DNA of 64,000 bases from Streptomyces sp. NBC_00459 (lineage in GTDB: Bacteria > Actinomycetota > Actinomycetes > Streptomycetales > Streptomycetaceae), in assembly GCF_036013955.1 (NCBI RefSeq), contig NZ_CP107903.1, positions 7,564,001 through 7,628,000 of the forward strand, read 5' to 3'. Positions 50,321 to 59,435 of the stretch are shown here, piece by piece; positions within the stretch are counted from its first letter, which is position 1, and every line of letters starts with the position of its first letter. A program made the position numbers and the translations under genes. A model generated the notes under the pieces. It ran no database searches, was not told the origin of the DNA, and worked only from the letters and a program-made list of their open reading frames with translations.

Positions 50321-51562
50321 GTGACCGATCAACCCACCGGACGACCGGCGGTCACCGAGCGATGGCCCCTCCCGACGTCCCCTGCGACCCCGACCGTTCC
50401 GGTCTTCAGCCCCGTCGCCGTGGTCGCCTCCTGCGTCGGCTTCGTGCTGATCGGAGTCATTCAGGCCCTGTACGGTCCGTCGATCCCGGCCCTCCGTGAC
50501 GAGTTCGGGCTCTCCCCGTCGGCCGCCGGTCTCGGGCTGAGCGCCCACTTCGCCGGCGGGGTCGGCGGGGTGCTCCTCTGTGACCGGCTGTACGTGCGCG
50601 TCGGCAACCGGCGCGTCCTCGGCAGCTCGTACGTGCTGATGGCGGTCGGCGCCGCGGGCTTCGCGCTGGCGCCGAACTGGCCCGTGGCACTGGCCGCCGC
50701 ACTGCTCGCCGGGCTCGGCTTCGGCGGTATCGACTACGGCCTGAACCAACTGTTCGCGGTCGGCTTCGGCACCCGTTCGACGGCGATGCTGAACATCCTC
50801 AACGCCCACTTCGGCGTCGGCGCGATCCTCGGCCCGGCGCTGATCGGCGCGGTCGGCTCGGAGCACTATCCGGCCGTCTTCCTCGCCTTCTCCCTCGCCA
50901 ACCTGCCCCTGCTGCTGTGCCTTCGTGGCGTACGGGATCACGTACCGCAGCCGGGCCCCGCAGCCGAGTCCGGTGCCCCCGGCAGTCCTGGCAGCCCCGG
51001 CGGCCAGGTGCTCGCCCGCAGCCTCGGATCCGTACTCGGCGTCTTCGTCACCCTCTATGTCCTGCACGTGGGCATCGAGGCGGGCGTCGGCGGCTGGGAG
51101 CCGACACATCTGGAGACGGTCGGATACGGGGCCACAGGCGCCGCCACTGCCACCTCCGTCTACTGGCTGATGATGACCGCGGGCCGTTTCCTGGCCGCTC
51201 CGCTCGCCCTGCGTTTCTCCCCGCAGTCGATCATCGCGGTGTCCTGCGCCGGAATGACCGTCTGTCTGCTGCTGGCCGCCGTGCCCGGACTCGCCCCCTA
51301 CGCCTACGCGGGCGTCGGCCTCTTCATCGCGCCGATCTTCCCCACCGGACTGCCCTGGCTGCACCGGGCCGCCCCGCAGGCACGGAGAGCCGGAGCCTTG
51401 GTCATCGCCGCCTCGATGGCCGGGGGAGTGGCCGCGGGACCGGCACTCGGCAAGGCCATCGAGTGGTCCGGCGTACGTGCCGTGCCGCTGCTGCTGGGCG
51501 GGGTCTCGGCGCTGTGCCTGGCGGCCACGCTCTGGCTGATCCGCGCGACCCGGACCCATTGA
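50321..51562 (+). CDS. MFS transporter
   Basis: A 413-residue major-facilitator protein with about 12 membrane segments, e.g. VAVVASCVGFVLIGVIQALY, VALAAALLAGLGFGGIDYGL and LVIAASMAGGVAAGPALG. It is like the FucP/sugar-porter-type permeases that import sugars by proton symport; the substrate is inferred from neighbours as a beta-galactoside or its product. GTG 50321 has GGGAG (50311-50315) 5 bases upstream. It is the first gene of the operator-controlled sugar locus. Confidence 0.88.
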   Translation: MTDQPTGRPAVTERWPLPTSPATPTVPVFSPVAVVASCVGFVLIGVIQALYGPSIPALRDEFGLSPSAAGLGLSAHFAGGVGGVLLCDRLYVRVGNRRVLGSSYVLMAVGAAGFALAPNWPVALAAALLAGLGFGGIDYGLNQLFAVGFGTRSTAMLNILNAHFGVGAILGPALIGAVGSEHYPAVFLAFSLANLPLLLCLRGVRDHVPQPGPAAESGAPGSPGSPGGQVLARSLGSVLGVFVTLYVLHVGIEAGVGGWEPTHLETVGYGATGAATATSVYWLMMTAGRFLAAPLALRFSPQSIIAVSCAGMTVCLLLAAVPGLAPYAYAGVGLFIAPIFPTGLPWLHRAAPQARRAGALVIAASMAGGVAAGPALGKAIEWSGVRAVPLLLGGVSALCLAATLWLIRATRTH

Positions 51563-51620
51563 ACGCCTCCTACTGAACGACTGAACGACCCCATGAACCG
51601 AACCGAAGGGAAGCCCCCGC

Positions 51621-53387
51621 ATGCCCACTCCCGCCCTGACAACGACGTCCGACGGTTTCCTGCTGCACGGCGAGCCGTTCCGGATCATCTCCGGCGCGAT
51701 GCACTACTTCCGTGTCCACCCCGACCAGTGGGCCGACCGGCTGCGCAAGGCCCGTCTGATGGGCCTCAACACCGTGGAGACGTACGTCCCCTGGAACCTC
51801 CACCAGCCCGAGCCCGGCACCCTCGCCCTCGACGGCATCCTCGACCTGCCGCGCTATCTGCGGCTGGCCAAGGCGGAGGGGCTGCACGTCCTGCTGCGGC
51901 CCGGCCCGTTCATCTGCGCCGAGTGGGACGGGGGCGGGCTGCCCTCCTGGCTCACCACCGACCCCGACATCCGGTTGCGCTCCAGCGACCCCCGTTTCAC
52001 GGGCGCCATCGACCGCTATCTGGATCTGCTGCTGCCGCCCCTGCTGCCGTACCTCGCGCAGTCCGGCGGTCCCGTCATCGCCGTCCAGGTGGAGAACGAG
52101 TACGGGGCGTACGGCGACGACGCCGCGTACCTCGAACACCTCGCACAGGCTCTGCGCTCGCGCGGGATCGGGGAGTTGCTCTTCACCTGCGACCAGGCCA
52201 ACCCCGAGCACCTCGCGGCGGGCAGCCTTCCCGGTGTGCTCACCACGGGCACCTTCGGCAGCAAAGTCGCGCATTCCCTGGAGCAGTTGAGGGCACATCA
52301 GCCCGAAGGGCCGCTGATGTGCGCGGAGTTCTGGATTGGCTGGTTCGACCACTGGGGCGAGGAGCACCACACCCGGGACGCCGCAGACGCCGCCGCCGAC
52401 CTGGACCGGCTGCTCTCGGCGGGCGCGTCCGTCAACATCTACATGTTCCACGGCGGCACCAACTTCGCCTTCACCAACGGCGCCAACCACGACCACGCCT
52501 ACCAGCCCATGGTCACCTCCTACGACTACGACGCCGCCCTCACCGAGAACGGCGACCCCGGACCGAAGTACCACGCGTTCCGTGACGTGATCGCCAGGCA
52601 CGCGCCCGTCCCCGACGAGCCGGTTCCCGCGCCGAGCGTCAAACTGCCGCCCACCGTCGTCGAGTTGGGTGAGCAGGCGCCGCTGCTGCCCAACGCGGGG
52701 CTCCTCGCCAAGCCCGTGCGCACCGAGGACCCGGTGACCATGGACGAGCTGGGGCTGCGCGCCGGGTACGTGCTCTACCGCACCACCGCTCCCCTCGCGG
52801 GCGACGGGCTGCTGCACTTCGAGGGCGGAGTGGGAGACCGGGCCCAGGTGTTCGTCGACGGAGCCCCCGTCGGCGTACTCGAACGAGAGCGGCACGAAGA
52901 GTCCCTGCCCGTCCGGATTCCCGCTGCCGGAGCGGTGGTCGAGGTGCTCGTGGAGAACATGGGCGGGGTCAACTACGGGCCGCGCATCGGCTCGCCCAAG
53001 GGGCTCCTCGGGCCGGTCACCCTCAACGGCACCGCGCTGCACGGCTGGGACAGCCACCCCCTCACCCTCGACGACCTCGGTGCGCTGCCCTTCGCCCCCT
53101 CGGACGGGACCCCGGCCGCCCAACCCGCCTTCCACCGGGGCACGTTCGAGGTCGGCACCCCCGCCGACACCTTCCTGTCGCTGCCCGGCTGGACCAAGGG
53201 CCAGGCCTGGATCAACGGCTTCCACCTCGGCCGCTACTGGAACCGCGGACCGCAGCGCACCCTCTACGTGCCCGCGCCCGTGCTGCGCCAGGGCGTCAAC
53301 GACCTGCTGCTCCTTGAGCTCAACGCCACGACCTCCACGCGGGCCCTGCTCACCGACACCCCCGACCTCGGCCCGGTGAAGCCATGA
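51621..53387 (+). CDS. GH35 beta-galactosidase
   Basis: A 588-residue GH35 enzyme. FRIISGAMHYFRVHPDQWAD is the family opening, and NTVETYVPWNLHQPEPG follows. The acid/base Glu is in VQVENEYGAYGDD and the nucleophile Glu in MCAEFWIGWFDHWGE. NIYMFHGGTNFAFTNGAN completes the barrel. C-terminal beta domains start near 385. No signal peptide, so cytoplasmic, acting on imported sugar. GAAGGGAAG lies upstream of ATG 51621. The next gene starts within its stop (ATGA). Confidence 0.94.
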   Translation: MPTPALTTTSDGFLLHGEPFRIISGAMHYFRVHPDQWADRLRKARLMGLNTVETYVPWNLHQPEPGTLALDGILDLPRYLRLAKAEGLHVLLRPGPFICAEWDGGGLPSWLTTDPDIRLRSSDPRFTGAIDRYLDLLLPPLLPYLAQSGGPVIAVQVENEYGAYGDDAAYLEHLAQALRSRGIGELLFTCDQANPEHLAAGSLPGVLTTGTFGSKVAHSLEQLRAHQPEGPLMCAEFWIGWFDHWGEEHHTRDAADAAADLDRLLSAGASVNIYMFHGGTNFAFTNGANHDHAYQPMVTSYDYDAALTENGDPGPKYHAFRDVIARHAPVPDEPVPAPSVKLPPTVVELGEQAPLLPNAGLLAKPVRTEDPVTMDELGLRAGYVLYRTTAPLAGDGLLHFEGGVGDRAQVFVDGAPVGVLERERHEESLPVRIPAAGAVVEVLVENMGGVNYGPRIGSPKGLLGPVTLNGTALHGWDSHPLTLDDLGALPFAPSDGTPAAQPAFHRGTFEVGTPADTFLSLPGWTKGQAWINGFHLGRYWNRGPQRTLYVPAPVLRQGVNDLLLLELNATTSTRALLTDTPDLGPVKP

Positions 53388-55762
53388 CCCGCCACTCCCT
53401 CCGGGTCCCCGCGACCACCGAACCCCTGCTCACCGGCCACCTCCCCTTCTCCGACGCACCGGGAGCCGCCGACCCCATCGGGGTGAACAGCCGCTGGTTC
53501 ACCCGGGGCGGGCGCCCCTGGTTCCCCGTCTCCGGCGAGTTCCACTACACCCGCTGCCCGGCGGGGGAGTGGGAGGAGGAGCTGCTGAAGATGAAGGCGG
53601 CAGGCGTGACGGCTGTCGCCAGCTACCTCATCTGGATCCACCACGAGGAGATCGAGGGCCGGGTCCGCTTCGACGGCGACCGCGACCTGCGCCGCTTCGT
53701 CGAACTCTGCGCCCGCCACGGCCTGGACTTCATCCCGCGCATCGGCCCCTGGAGCCACGCCGAGGTACGCAACGGCGGACTGCCGGACTGGCTGCTCGCC
53801 CGTACCCGGGCACCCCGCACCGACGACCCCGCCTATCTGGAACCCGTACGCGGCTGGTTCACCGCGATCGCCGAGCAGTTGAAGGGGCTCGACCGGGCGC
53901 ACGGGGGACCGATCGTCGCCATCCAGATCGAGAACGAGCTGTACGACCAGCCCGGGCACCTCCTCACCCTGAAGCGGCTGGCACAGGAGGCCGGCCTGAG
54001 TGCCCCGCTCTGGACCTCGACGGCCTGGGGCGGGGTCCAACTCCCGCCCGACGAGCTGCTTCCGCTGTACGGCGGCTACACCGAGACCTTCTGGACCGAG
54101 TGGGACGGCGGCTGGTCCGACACCTGCCGCAAGCACTTCTTCTTCACCCACCAGCGCGACGACGAGGGCATCGGCGCCGACCTGAGGCCGACGCACGTGC
54201 GGGGTGGTGAACCTTCCCCCACCGACAGATTCCCCTGGGCCACCTGCGAGTTGGGCGGCGGGATGGCCGTTGCCTACCACCGTCGGCCGAGGGTCGACGC
54301 GGCCGACATCGGCGCCCTCGGGCTCACCAAGATCGGGTGCGGCTCGGTCTGGCAGGGCTACTACATGTTCCATGGCGGCACCAACCCGGCGGGTGAGCTG
54401 ACCCCCCTCCAGGAGTCCCACGCCACCGGCTACCCGAACGACCTCCCCGTCCTGACGTACGACTTCCAGGCACCGCTCGGCGAGTACGGCCAGTACCGGC
54501 CCTCCTACGACGAACTACGCCTTCAGCACCTGCTGCTGGCGGACTTCGGCGCGCTCGTCGCACCCATGCCGTCCGCGCTGCCCGTGCGACAGCCGGCCGG
54601 ACAGGACGACCGGGAGACGCTGCGCTGGGCCGTGCGGAGCGACGGCGGCTCCGGTTTCCTGTTCGTCAACAACCATCAGCCGCACGAGCCGTTGCCGGAC
54701 CACCCGGACACGTCGTTCACCGTCGGCTTCCCGGACGCTCCCGAACTGACGTTTCCCAGTGCGCCGGTGACGATCCCTCAAGGAGCCTATTTCTGCTGGC
54801 CGTTACGTCTCGACGTGGCCGGGCTGCGGCTCGACTGGGCCACCGCCCAGCCGGTGTGCACGGTCGACGCCGGCGGACGTACCGTCCTGGTGCTGGCCGC
54901 CACGGACGGGATTCCCGTAGAACTCGCGCTGGACATCGGGACGCTGAGGTACGTGCACACTCCCATGGGGAGGGTCGAGTCCGCCGGCGGACGCTTCCTC
55001 GTCACCGGACTGCGGCCCGGTACGGACGCCCTCGTCGAGGTCGGGACCGTGGACGGCGGACAGGTCGGCCTGCTGGTGCTGGACGCGGCGACCGCCCGTA
55101 CCGCCTACCGGGGCGTGGCCTGGGGCGCCGAGCGACTCATCCTGTGCGGCGACGGGGCCGGGGTCGTCTTCGACGAGCCGGCCGGGGTGGTGCGTGTGCA
55201 CAGCGCGGCGGCGAGGACGTCGTTCGCCGTGCTGCCCGCACCCGGGACGCCGCCCGGCGGGAACCTGGCGGTGTCCTCCGACGGGGTGTTCACCCGCTAC
55301 ACGCTCCCGGCCGGCGAAGACCGCGGCCGTTCCGGCACCCTCGACGTGTCCGTGGTCCGGGCCGCCGGGCCCGCCCCCGACACCGTCACCGGCGTACTGG
55401 ACCGGGCCGGCGTCCCGGCCGACACGTACTTCGACACGTCCGCCGCCGAGTACCTCATCGACGTACCGGACGAACTCCCGCGCACCGGAACGCTGTTGCG
55501 CATCCACTGGACCGGAGACGTGGCCCGCGCCTACGTCGGGGACACGCTGGTCGCCGACCAGTTCTTCGCGGGGCGGGTCTGGGAGATCGGCCTCGACCGG
55601 CTGTCGGCCGACGCACTGCGCAACGGAGGCGGGCTGCGGGTGAGGGTGCTGCCGTTCGCCGCCGACGCACCCGTGCACCTGCCGGTGCCCGTGCCGGTGG
55701 GAGAGGCCGGGATCGCGCGGGCCGAGTGGGTCACGGTCCGGACTCACGTGATCGGAGGGTAG
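53384..55762 (+). CDS. GH35-type glycoside hydrolase, second copy
   Basis: A 792-residue distant GH35 homologue. PWFPVSGEFHYTRCPAGEWE, TAVASYLIWIHHEEIEGR, acid/base Glu in VAIQIENELYDQPG, probable nucleophile Glu in FPWATCELGGGMAVAYHRRP, then QGYYMFHGGTNPAG. It is longer than its neighbour, with several C-terminal beta domains. It probably cuts a different beta-linked galactoside, or the non-reducing end of a branched one. It is coupled to the first GH35 gene by ATGA. Codon 474 is TTA (54803-54805), so full-length protein should depend on bldA. Confidence 0.9.
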   Translation: MTRHSLRVPATTEPLLTGHLPFSDAPGAADPIGVNSRWFTRGGRPWFPVSGEFHYTRCPAGEWEEELLKMKAAGVTAVASYLIWIHHEEIEGRVRFDGDRDLRRFVELCARHGLDFIPRIGPWSHAEVRNGGLPDWLLARTRAPRTDDPAYLEPVRGWFTAIAEQLKGLDRAHGGPIVAIQIENELYDQPGHLLTLKRLAQEAGLSAPLWTSTAWGGVQLPPDELLPLYGGYTETFWTEWDGGWSDTCRKHFFFTHQRDDEGIGADLRPTHVRGGEPSPTDRFPWATCELGGGMAVAYHRRPRVDAADIGALGLTKIGCGSVWQGYYMFHGGTNPAGELTPLQESHATGYPNDLPVLTYDFQAPLGEYGQYRPSYDELRLQHLLLADFGALVAPMPSALPVRQPAGQDDRETLRWAVRSDGGSGFLFVNNHQPHEPLPDHPDTSFTVGFPDAPELTFPSAPVTIPQGAYFCWPLRLDVAGLRLDWATAQPVCTVDAGGRTVLVLAATDGIPVELALDIGTLRYVHTPMGRVESAGGRFLVTGLRPGTDALVEVGTVDGGQVGLLVLDAATARTAYRGVAWGAERLILCGDGAGVVFDEPAGVVRVHSAAARTSFAVLPAPGTPPGGNLAVSSDGVFTRYTLPAGEDRGRSGTLDVSVVRAAGPAPDTVTGVLDRAGVPADTYFDTSAAEYLIDVPDELPRTGTLLRIHWTGDVARAYVGDTLVADQFFAGRVWEIGLDRLSADALRNGGGLRVRVLPFAADAPVHLPVPVPVGEAGIARAEWVTVRTHVIGG

Positions 55763-55858
55763 GGCCATTCCGGTGGTGACCTGCGTCCGGCGGCCTATCC
55801 TGTGGGCCAGCCGGGCGGGGCACGACCGCCACGGAACAAGCCGAAGGATGCGACCCCC

Positions 55859-56938
55859 ATGACCCGAAGTGCCGGTGGCGGCGCCGTTCCCAAGGGACGC
55901 AGCCGGCGCAACTTCGCGGGCACGAGACCGGTGATGGACGACGTGGCACGGCTGGCCGGCGTCTCCAAGCAGACCGTGTCGCGGGTGCTCAACGACAATC
56001 CGGCCGTACGGGCCGAGACCCGCGAGTCGGTGCTGGAGGCCATGCGGTCGCTCGGGTACCGGCCGAGCCGCAGCGCGCGTTCGCTGGCCAGCGGGCGGAC
56101 CCGGATGCTCGGCGTGATCTCCTTCGACGCGGCCCGCTACGGGCCCGCCTCCACCCTCACCGCGATCAACACCGCCGCCCAGGACGCGGGCTACCTGGTC
56201 AGCTCCATCGCCCTGGACACCGCCGACCGGGACACCGTCGTCCAGGCCGTGGACCGCCTGTCGGCGGAGGGCGCAGACGGGGTCATCGCCATCGCCCCGC
56301 AGCGGCGCGTCGGCAAGGCGCTCGCCGAGGCCCACCTCGACATCCCCCTCGTCGTGATGGACAACGCCCTCGGCGACGACACCCCCATGGTCACGGCCGA
56401 CTCCCGGGGCGGAGCGCGCCTGGCCACCGAACACCTCCTGGGCCTGGGCCACCGTACGGTCCGCCACATCGCCGGACCGACCGGCTGGACGTCCGCCGAA
56501 CGCCGGGCCGCGAGCTGGCGCGAGGCCCTGGAGAAGGCGGGGGCCGAGGTGCCCGAGCCGCTCGTCGGCGACTGGAGCGCCGACTCCGGGTACGAACTGG
56601 GCCGGCGGCTCGCCCGTGATCCTGACGTCACCGCCGTTTTCGCCTCCAACGACCAGATGGCGCTCGGCGCGTTGCGCGCCCTCCACGAGGCCGGCCGCCG
56701 GGTCCCGGACGACGTCAGCGTCGTCGGCTACGACGACATCCCCGAAGCCGCCCATCTGCTGCCCCCGCTGACCACCATCCGCACCGACTTCCAGGAGATC
56801 GGCACCCGGTCCCTGCGGCTGCTCCTGGCGCGGATCGACGGCCGGGAGGAGACGGGCGACGCGGACGCCGGGGCCGTGGTCTCCGTCATCCCCGCCCACC
56901 TCATCGTGCGACGCAGCACGGGTCCGGCACCGGCCTGA
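55859..56938 (+). CDS. LacI-family repressor of the MFS/GH35 locus
   Basis: A 359-residue regulator. HTH DDVARLAGVSKQTVSRVLND, hinge RPSRSARSLASGRTRMLGVI, and sensor-domain end SVVGYDDIPEAAHLLPPLTT. GTG 55802 is rejected because the TATCCT at 55796-55801 looks like a -10 box whose +1 lies downstream; ATG 55859 has GAAGGA upstream. It follows the GH35 genes by 96 bases and may have its own promoter. It is the likely ligand of the 16-bp operator at 50234-50249. It is a paralogue of the LacI at 7969-9024. Confidence 0.93.
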   Translation: MTRSAGGGAVPKGRSRRNFAGTRPVMDDVARLAGVSKQTVSRVLNDNPAVRAETRESVLEAMRSLGYRPSRSARSLASGRTRMLGVISFDAARYGPASTLTAINTAAQDAGYLVSSIALDTADRDTVVQAVDRLSAEGADGVIAIAPQRRVGKALAEAHLDIPLVVMDNALGDDTPMVTADSRGGARLATEHLLGLGHRTVRHIAGPTGWTSAERRAASWREALEKAGAEVPEPLVGDWSADSGYELGRRLARDPDVTAVFASNDQMALGALRALHEAGRRVPDDVSVVGYDDIPEAAHLLPPLTTIRTDFQEIGTRSLRLLLARIDGREETGDADAGAVVSVIPAHLIVRRSTGPAPA

Positions 56939-56956
56939 AAGGCTCCCGCACGGCCC

Positions 56957-56962
56957 TAAACT
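56957..56962 (+). promoter_or_regulatory. -10 box of a leaderless transcript
   Basis: TAAACT lies 6 bases before the GTG at 56969, which has no ribosome site. The spacing puts the transcript start at or next to the start codon. Confidence 0.5.
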
Positions 56963-56968
56963 GGGCGG

Positions 56969-57334
56969 GTGGTGACAGGCGGTACAGGTACGGACGGCTC
57001 CGGTTCCGACGATCCGTCGGCGGAGGTGCTGGCGGAGGCCGCCGGGGCCTTCGGGCTGCTGGCCTCGCCCGCCCGGCTGCACATCATGTGGGCGCTGGCC
57101 CAGGGCGAGAGCGATGTGACGGGGCTCGCCGAGCGGGTCGGCGGCGCGCTGCCCGCCGTCAGCCAGCACCTCACCAAACTGAGACTCGCCGGGCTGGTGC
57201 GCGCGCGACGCGAAGGGCGCCGACAGGTGTACCTCGTCGACGACGCGGACATCGTCACCGTCGTACGGCTGCTGGTCGGGCGGCTCTCCGACCGGGCCGA
57301 GGGCACCCCCGTACGGCACCTCCGCGGAGTCTGA
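56969..57334 (+). CDS. ArsR/SmtB-family regulator
   Basis: A 121-residue winged-helix regulator: FGLLASPARLHIMWALAQGE, VTGLAERVGGALPAVSQHL and TKLRLAGLVRARREGRRQVY. There is no CxC metal site in helix 3, so metal sensing by the classical ArsR site is unlikely. Two adjacent GTG codons (56969, 56972) can start it. No ribosome site is present and a -10 box lies directly upstream, so leaderless translation is likely. No transporter follows. The 205 bases downstream hold no convincing gene. Confidence 0.85.
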   Translation: MVTGGTGTDGSGSDDPSAEVLAEAAGAFGLLASPARLHIMWALAQGESDVTGLAERVGGALPAVSQHLTKLRLAGLVRARREGRRQVYLVDDADIVTVVRLLVGRLSDRAEGTPVRHLRGV

Positions 57335-57539
57335 TCTCTGCGCGTCACGCTCTGCCTCGAACGTCAGCGCGATGCCCGCCGCCGTAGGGCTCCTGCTGCC
57401 CCTCTCCCCGCCCGGCCCGCCACAGGGGCTGCTGGGTCTGCCGGGGCCGTACCACGCGCTTGTGGCGGCCGTGGTGGGCCTGTACGGGGTGTCCTCGCCG
57501 TCGCCCGGCGGTGGCGGTTCCGGCGCGGGTCCGCCCGGG

Positions 57540-59048
57540 TCAGCCGTAGCTGAGGTTCGAGCAGGGGCTGTCGTCCGCCGAGCGGGCTCCCTCGGCGACG
57601 TCCTTCGGGACGGCGGTGGGCTGCGGGGCGGCCGTGGAACCACCCTTGTACGACTGGCCGACGACCACGTTGACGCCCGGTGCCGTCACCGGCTGGATGG
57701 CCGCGCCGGGGAAGACGCGGGCCGCCGTCTGGGCCTCGGACTTGTGGCCGGGGCCGTACTCGATGACCGTCGTCGCGTGGTCCTGGCTGCTCGCGGTCGC
57801 CGTGCCGGCGACCGTGAAACCGTCGGACGTCAGCTCGGCGGCGGCCTTCGCGGCCAGGCCCGTGACGGTGGTGCCGTTGTAGACGGTGACGGTGATTCCC
57901 TTGCCGGACACGGGAGTCGGGGAGGCTGTGGGGCGGGCGCTCGGTGAGGCCTTCTTCTTGCCGCTCGCGTCCTTGCCGTCCAGGGTGCGGTCCGCCTTGA
58001 GAGCGGCCCAGAGGTCACTGGCGTCGGGTTCGACGATCGCGACGCGCGAACCCTGATACCGCCAGGGGATGGTGACGAACTTGGTGTTGTGCAGGTCGAT
58101 GTTCTTCAGTGACATCGCGAAGGAGATCAGCTTCTGGGCGGAGCCGAGGCCGGGGTCCACGGTCATGGACTTGGTGGCCGCGTCGGCGAGCGGGAGCAGC
58201 TTGGTCGGAGTCAGACCGTTGCTCTTCACCTCGTTCAACAGGCTTGCCACGAAGGCCTGCTGGCGCTTGATGCGGCCGATGTCGGAGCCGTCGCCGATGC
58301 CGTGCCGGATCCGGACGTAGTCCAGCGCCTTCTGTCCCGAGACCGTCTGTTCGCCCTTGTCGAAGAGCAGCTTGCCGCGCGTGGGCCGTTTGGGGTTGAG
58401 ATCACCTTCGTACAGCTTCTGGGGGAGGCACACCTTCACCCCGCCCACCACGTCGGTCAGCGCGGCGAAGCCCTTGAAGTCGACGACCACGGTGTGGTCG
58501 ACACGCAGACCGGTGATGCTCTCGACCGTGTTCTGGGTGCAGGCGGGATTGCCCTTGGCGGTCTCGCCGACCGAGTAGGCCTCGTTGAACATGGTGCGCG
58601 GCCGGGCGGTCGTCCACTTGCCGTCGGGCAGCCTGCAGGGCGGGATGGTGACCAGGCTGTCGCGGGGTATGGAGACGGCCACGGCGTTCTTGTGGTCGGC
58701 GTAGATGTGCAGCAGGAACGCGGTGTCGGAGCGGCCGATGTCGTTGACGTCGCCGCCGCCGAGCGCGGCGTTGCCGTCGTTGCGCGCGTCCGAGCCGATG
58801 ACCAGGACGTTCTCGCCCTTGGACGAGCCCGCGGCGGGGCGGTTGTCCGAGATGCCGCCCGCGTCGAAGGTCTTGATGTCGCTGTCCAGCTTCAGATAGA
58901 CCCAGCCGGCGCCGGCCGCGAGGAGCAGCAGGAGCGCGAGGCAGATCGCCAGGACCAGCCGCCCGCGCCGACCCGGCCTGCGCCGCCGGCTGCCCGCCGC
59001 GGACCGGTGTCGCTGGGGTACGGCAGGCCTGCTCGTGCTGGTGGTCAT
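57540..59048 (-). CDS. LCP-family (LytR-CpsA-Psr) ligase with LytR C-terminal domain
   Basis: A 502-residue membrane-anchored enzyme. A basic N-terminus leads to one membrane segment (LVLAICLALLLLLAAGAGWV, about 27-46). The LCP domain has NVLVIGSDARNDG, GRSDTAFLLHIYADHKNAVA, SIPRDSLVTIP and ALDYVRIRHGIGDGSDIGR with its conserved Arg. After a Lys/Ser/Pro linker comes the LytR_C domain (ITVTVYNGTTVTGLAAKAAA). LCP enzymes attach wall glycopolymers to peptidoglycan. ATG 59048 (AGAAGG upstream) is chosen over GTG 59063. It diverges from tatA across a complex dyad. Confidence 0.93.
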   Translation of the reverse strand: MTTSTSRPAVPQRHRSAAGSRRRRPGRRGRLVLAICLALLLLLAAGAGWVYLKLDSDIKTFDAGGISDNRPAAGSSKGENVLVIGSDARNDGNAALGGGDVNDIGRSDTAFLLHIYADHKNAVAVSIPRDSLVTIPPCRLPDGKWTTARPRTMFNEAYSVGETAKGNPACTQNTVESITGLRVDHTVVVDFKGFAALTDVVGGVKVCLPQKLYEGDLNPKRPTRGKLLFDKGEQTVSGQKALDYVRIRHGIGDGSDIGRIKRQQAFVASLLNEVKSNGLTPTKLLPLADAATKSMTVDPGLGSAQKLISFAMSLKNIDLHNTKFVTIPWRYQGSRVAIVEPDASDLWAALKADRTLDGKDASGKKKASPSARPTASPTPVSGKGITVTVYNGTTVTGLAAKAAAELTSDGFTVAGTATASSQDHATTVIEYGPGHKSEAQTAARVFPGAAIQPVTAPGVNVVVGQSYKGGSTAAPQPTAVPKDVAEGARSADDSPCSNLSYG

Positions 59049-59060
59049 CGGCGCCCTTCT

Positions 59061-59112
59061 CACGTCTCACCCTGGTCGTACAGTTGCGCAAAGTGGCAAC
59101 TGTTGTGTGAGA
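59061..59112. promoter_or_regulatory. Nested inverted repeats in divergent promoter
   Basis: CGTCTCAC (59061-59068) pairs with GTGAGACG (59105-59112). Inside it, ACAGTTGC (59078-59085) pairs with GCAACTGT (59094-59101), spacer GCAAAGTG. The two dyads have centres 3 bases apart and fill the space between the LCP and tatA starts, so they are candidate binding sites for shared control. Confidence 0.55.
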
Positions 59113-59134
59113 CGAAGGAAAGGGCGGTGAGGTT

Positions 59135-59425
59135 GTGCTCCGGAACGGACTGGAACCCTGGCACCTGCTGGTCGTGGCGATCGTGTTCATCGTGATGTTC
59201 GGCTCGAAGAGGCTGCCGGACACGGCACGCGCTCTGGGCCGCTCGATGCGCATCCTCAAGAGCGAGGCGCGGGCACTGAAGGCCGACGGGCCGGCGAGCG
59301 GGTCGGCGGGGGAGGGAACTTCGCAGGTGAGCGGCGGCATATCGGCCGGACCTGCGGTCGACCGGACCGAGCCCGTTGCCGCCGAGTCTGTTGCCGACCG
59401 GCGGGAGCCCGTCGTCGATCGGTAA
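59135..59425 (+). CDS. tatA: Twin-arginine translocase subunit TatA
   Basis: A 96-residue protein. The N-terminal membrane helix is EPWHLLVVAIVFIVMFGSKR, followed by the hinge and amphipathic helix LPDTARALGRSMRILKSEAR. The tail is polar. TatA oligomers form the pore for folded proteins. It is probably an accessory copy beside a main tat locus elsewhere, as in other streptomycetes (inference). GTG 59135 follows AAGGGCGGTGAGG. Several candidate Tat substrates lie in this window. Confidence 0.88.
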   Translation: MLRNGLEPWHLLVVAIVFIVMFGSKRLPDTARALGRSMRILKSEARALKADGPASGSAGEGTSQVSGGISAGPAVDRTEPVAAESVADRREPVVDR

Positions 59426-59427
59426 GA
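59422..59427 (+). promoter_or_regulatory. -10 box, probable leaderless promoter
   Basis: TAAGAT lies 8 bases before ATG 59436, which has no ribosome site. It overlaps the tatA stop codon. Confidence 0.45.
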
Positions 59428-59435
59428 TCATCAGC

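Noticed and set aside
57335..57539. Possible gene between the ArsR and LCP stops (frame starting 57372)
   Set aside because: Pro/Gly/Leu-rich, no ribosome site, and the frame runs antisense through the LCP gene. A decayed membrane-protein end cannot be excluded, but there is too little to call.
54803..57643. A 946-codon open frame on the minus strand
   Set aside because: It is antisense to the GH35-type gene, the LacI and the ArsR genes, all of which have clear domains. Its product is low-complexity and Arg/Pro/Gly-rich. High GC makes such shadows.
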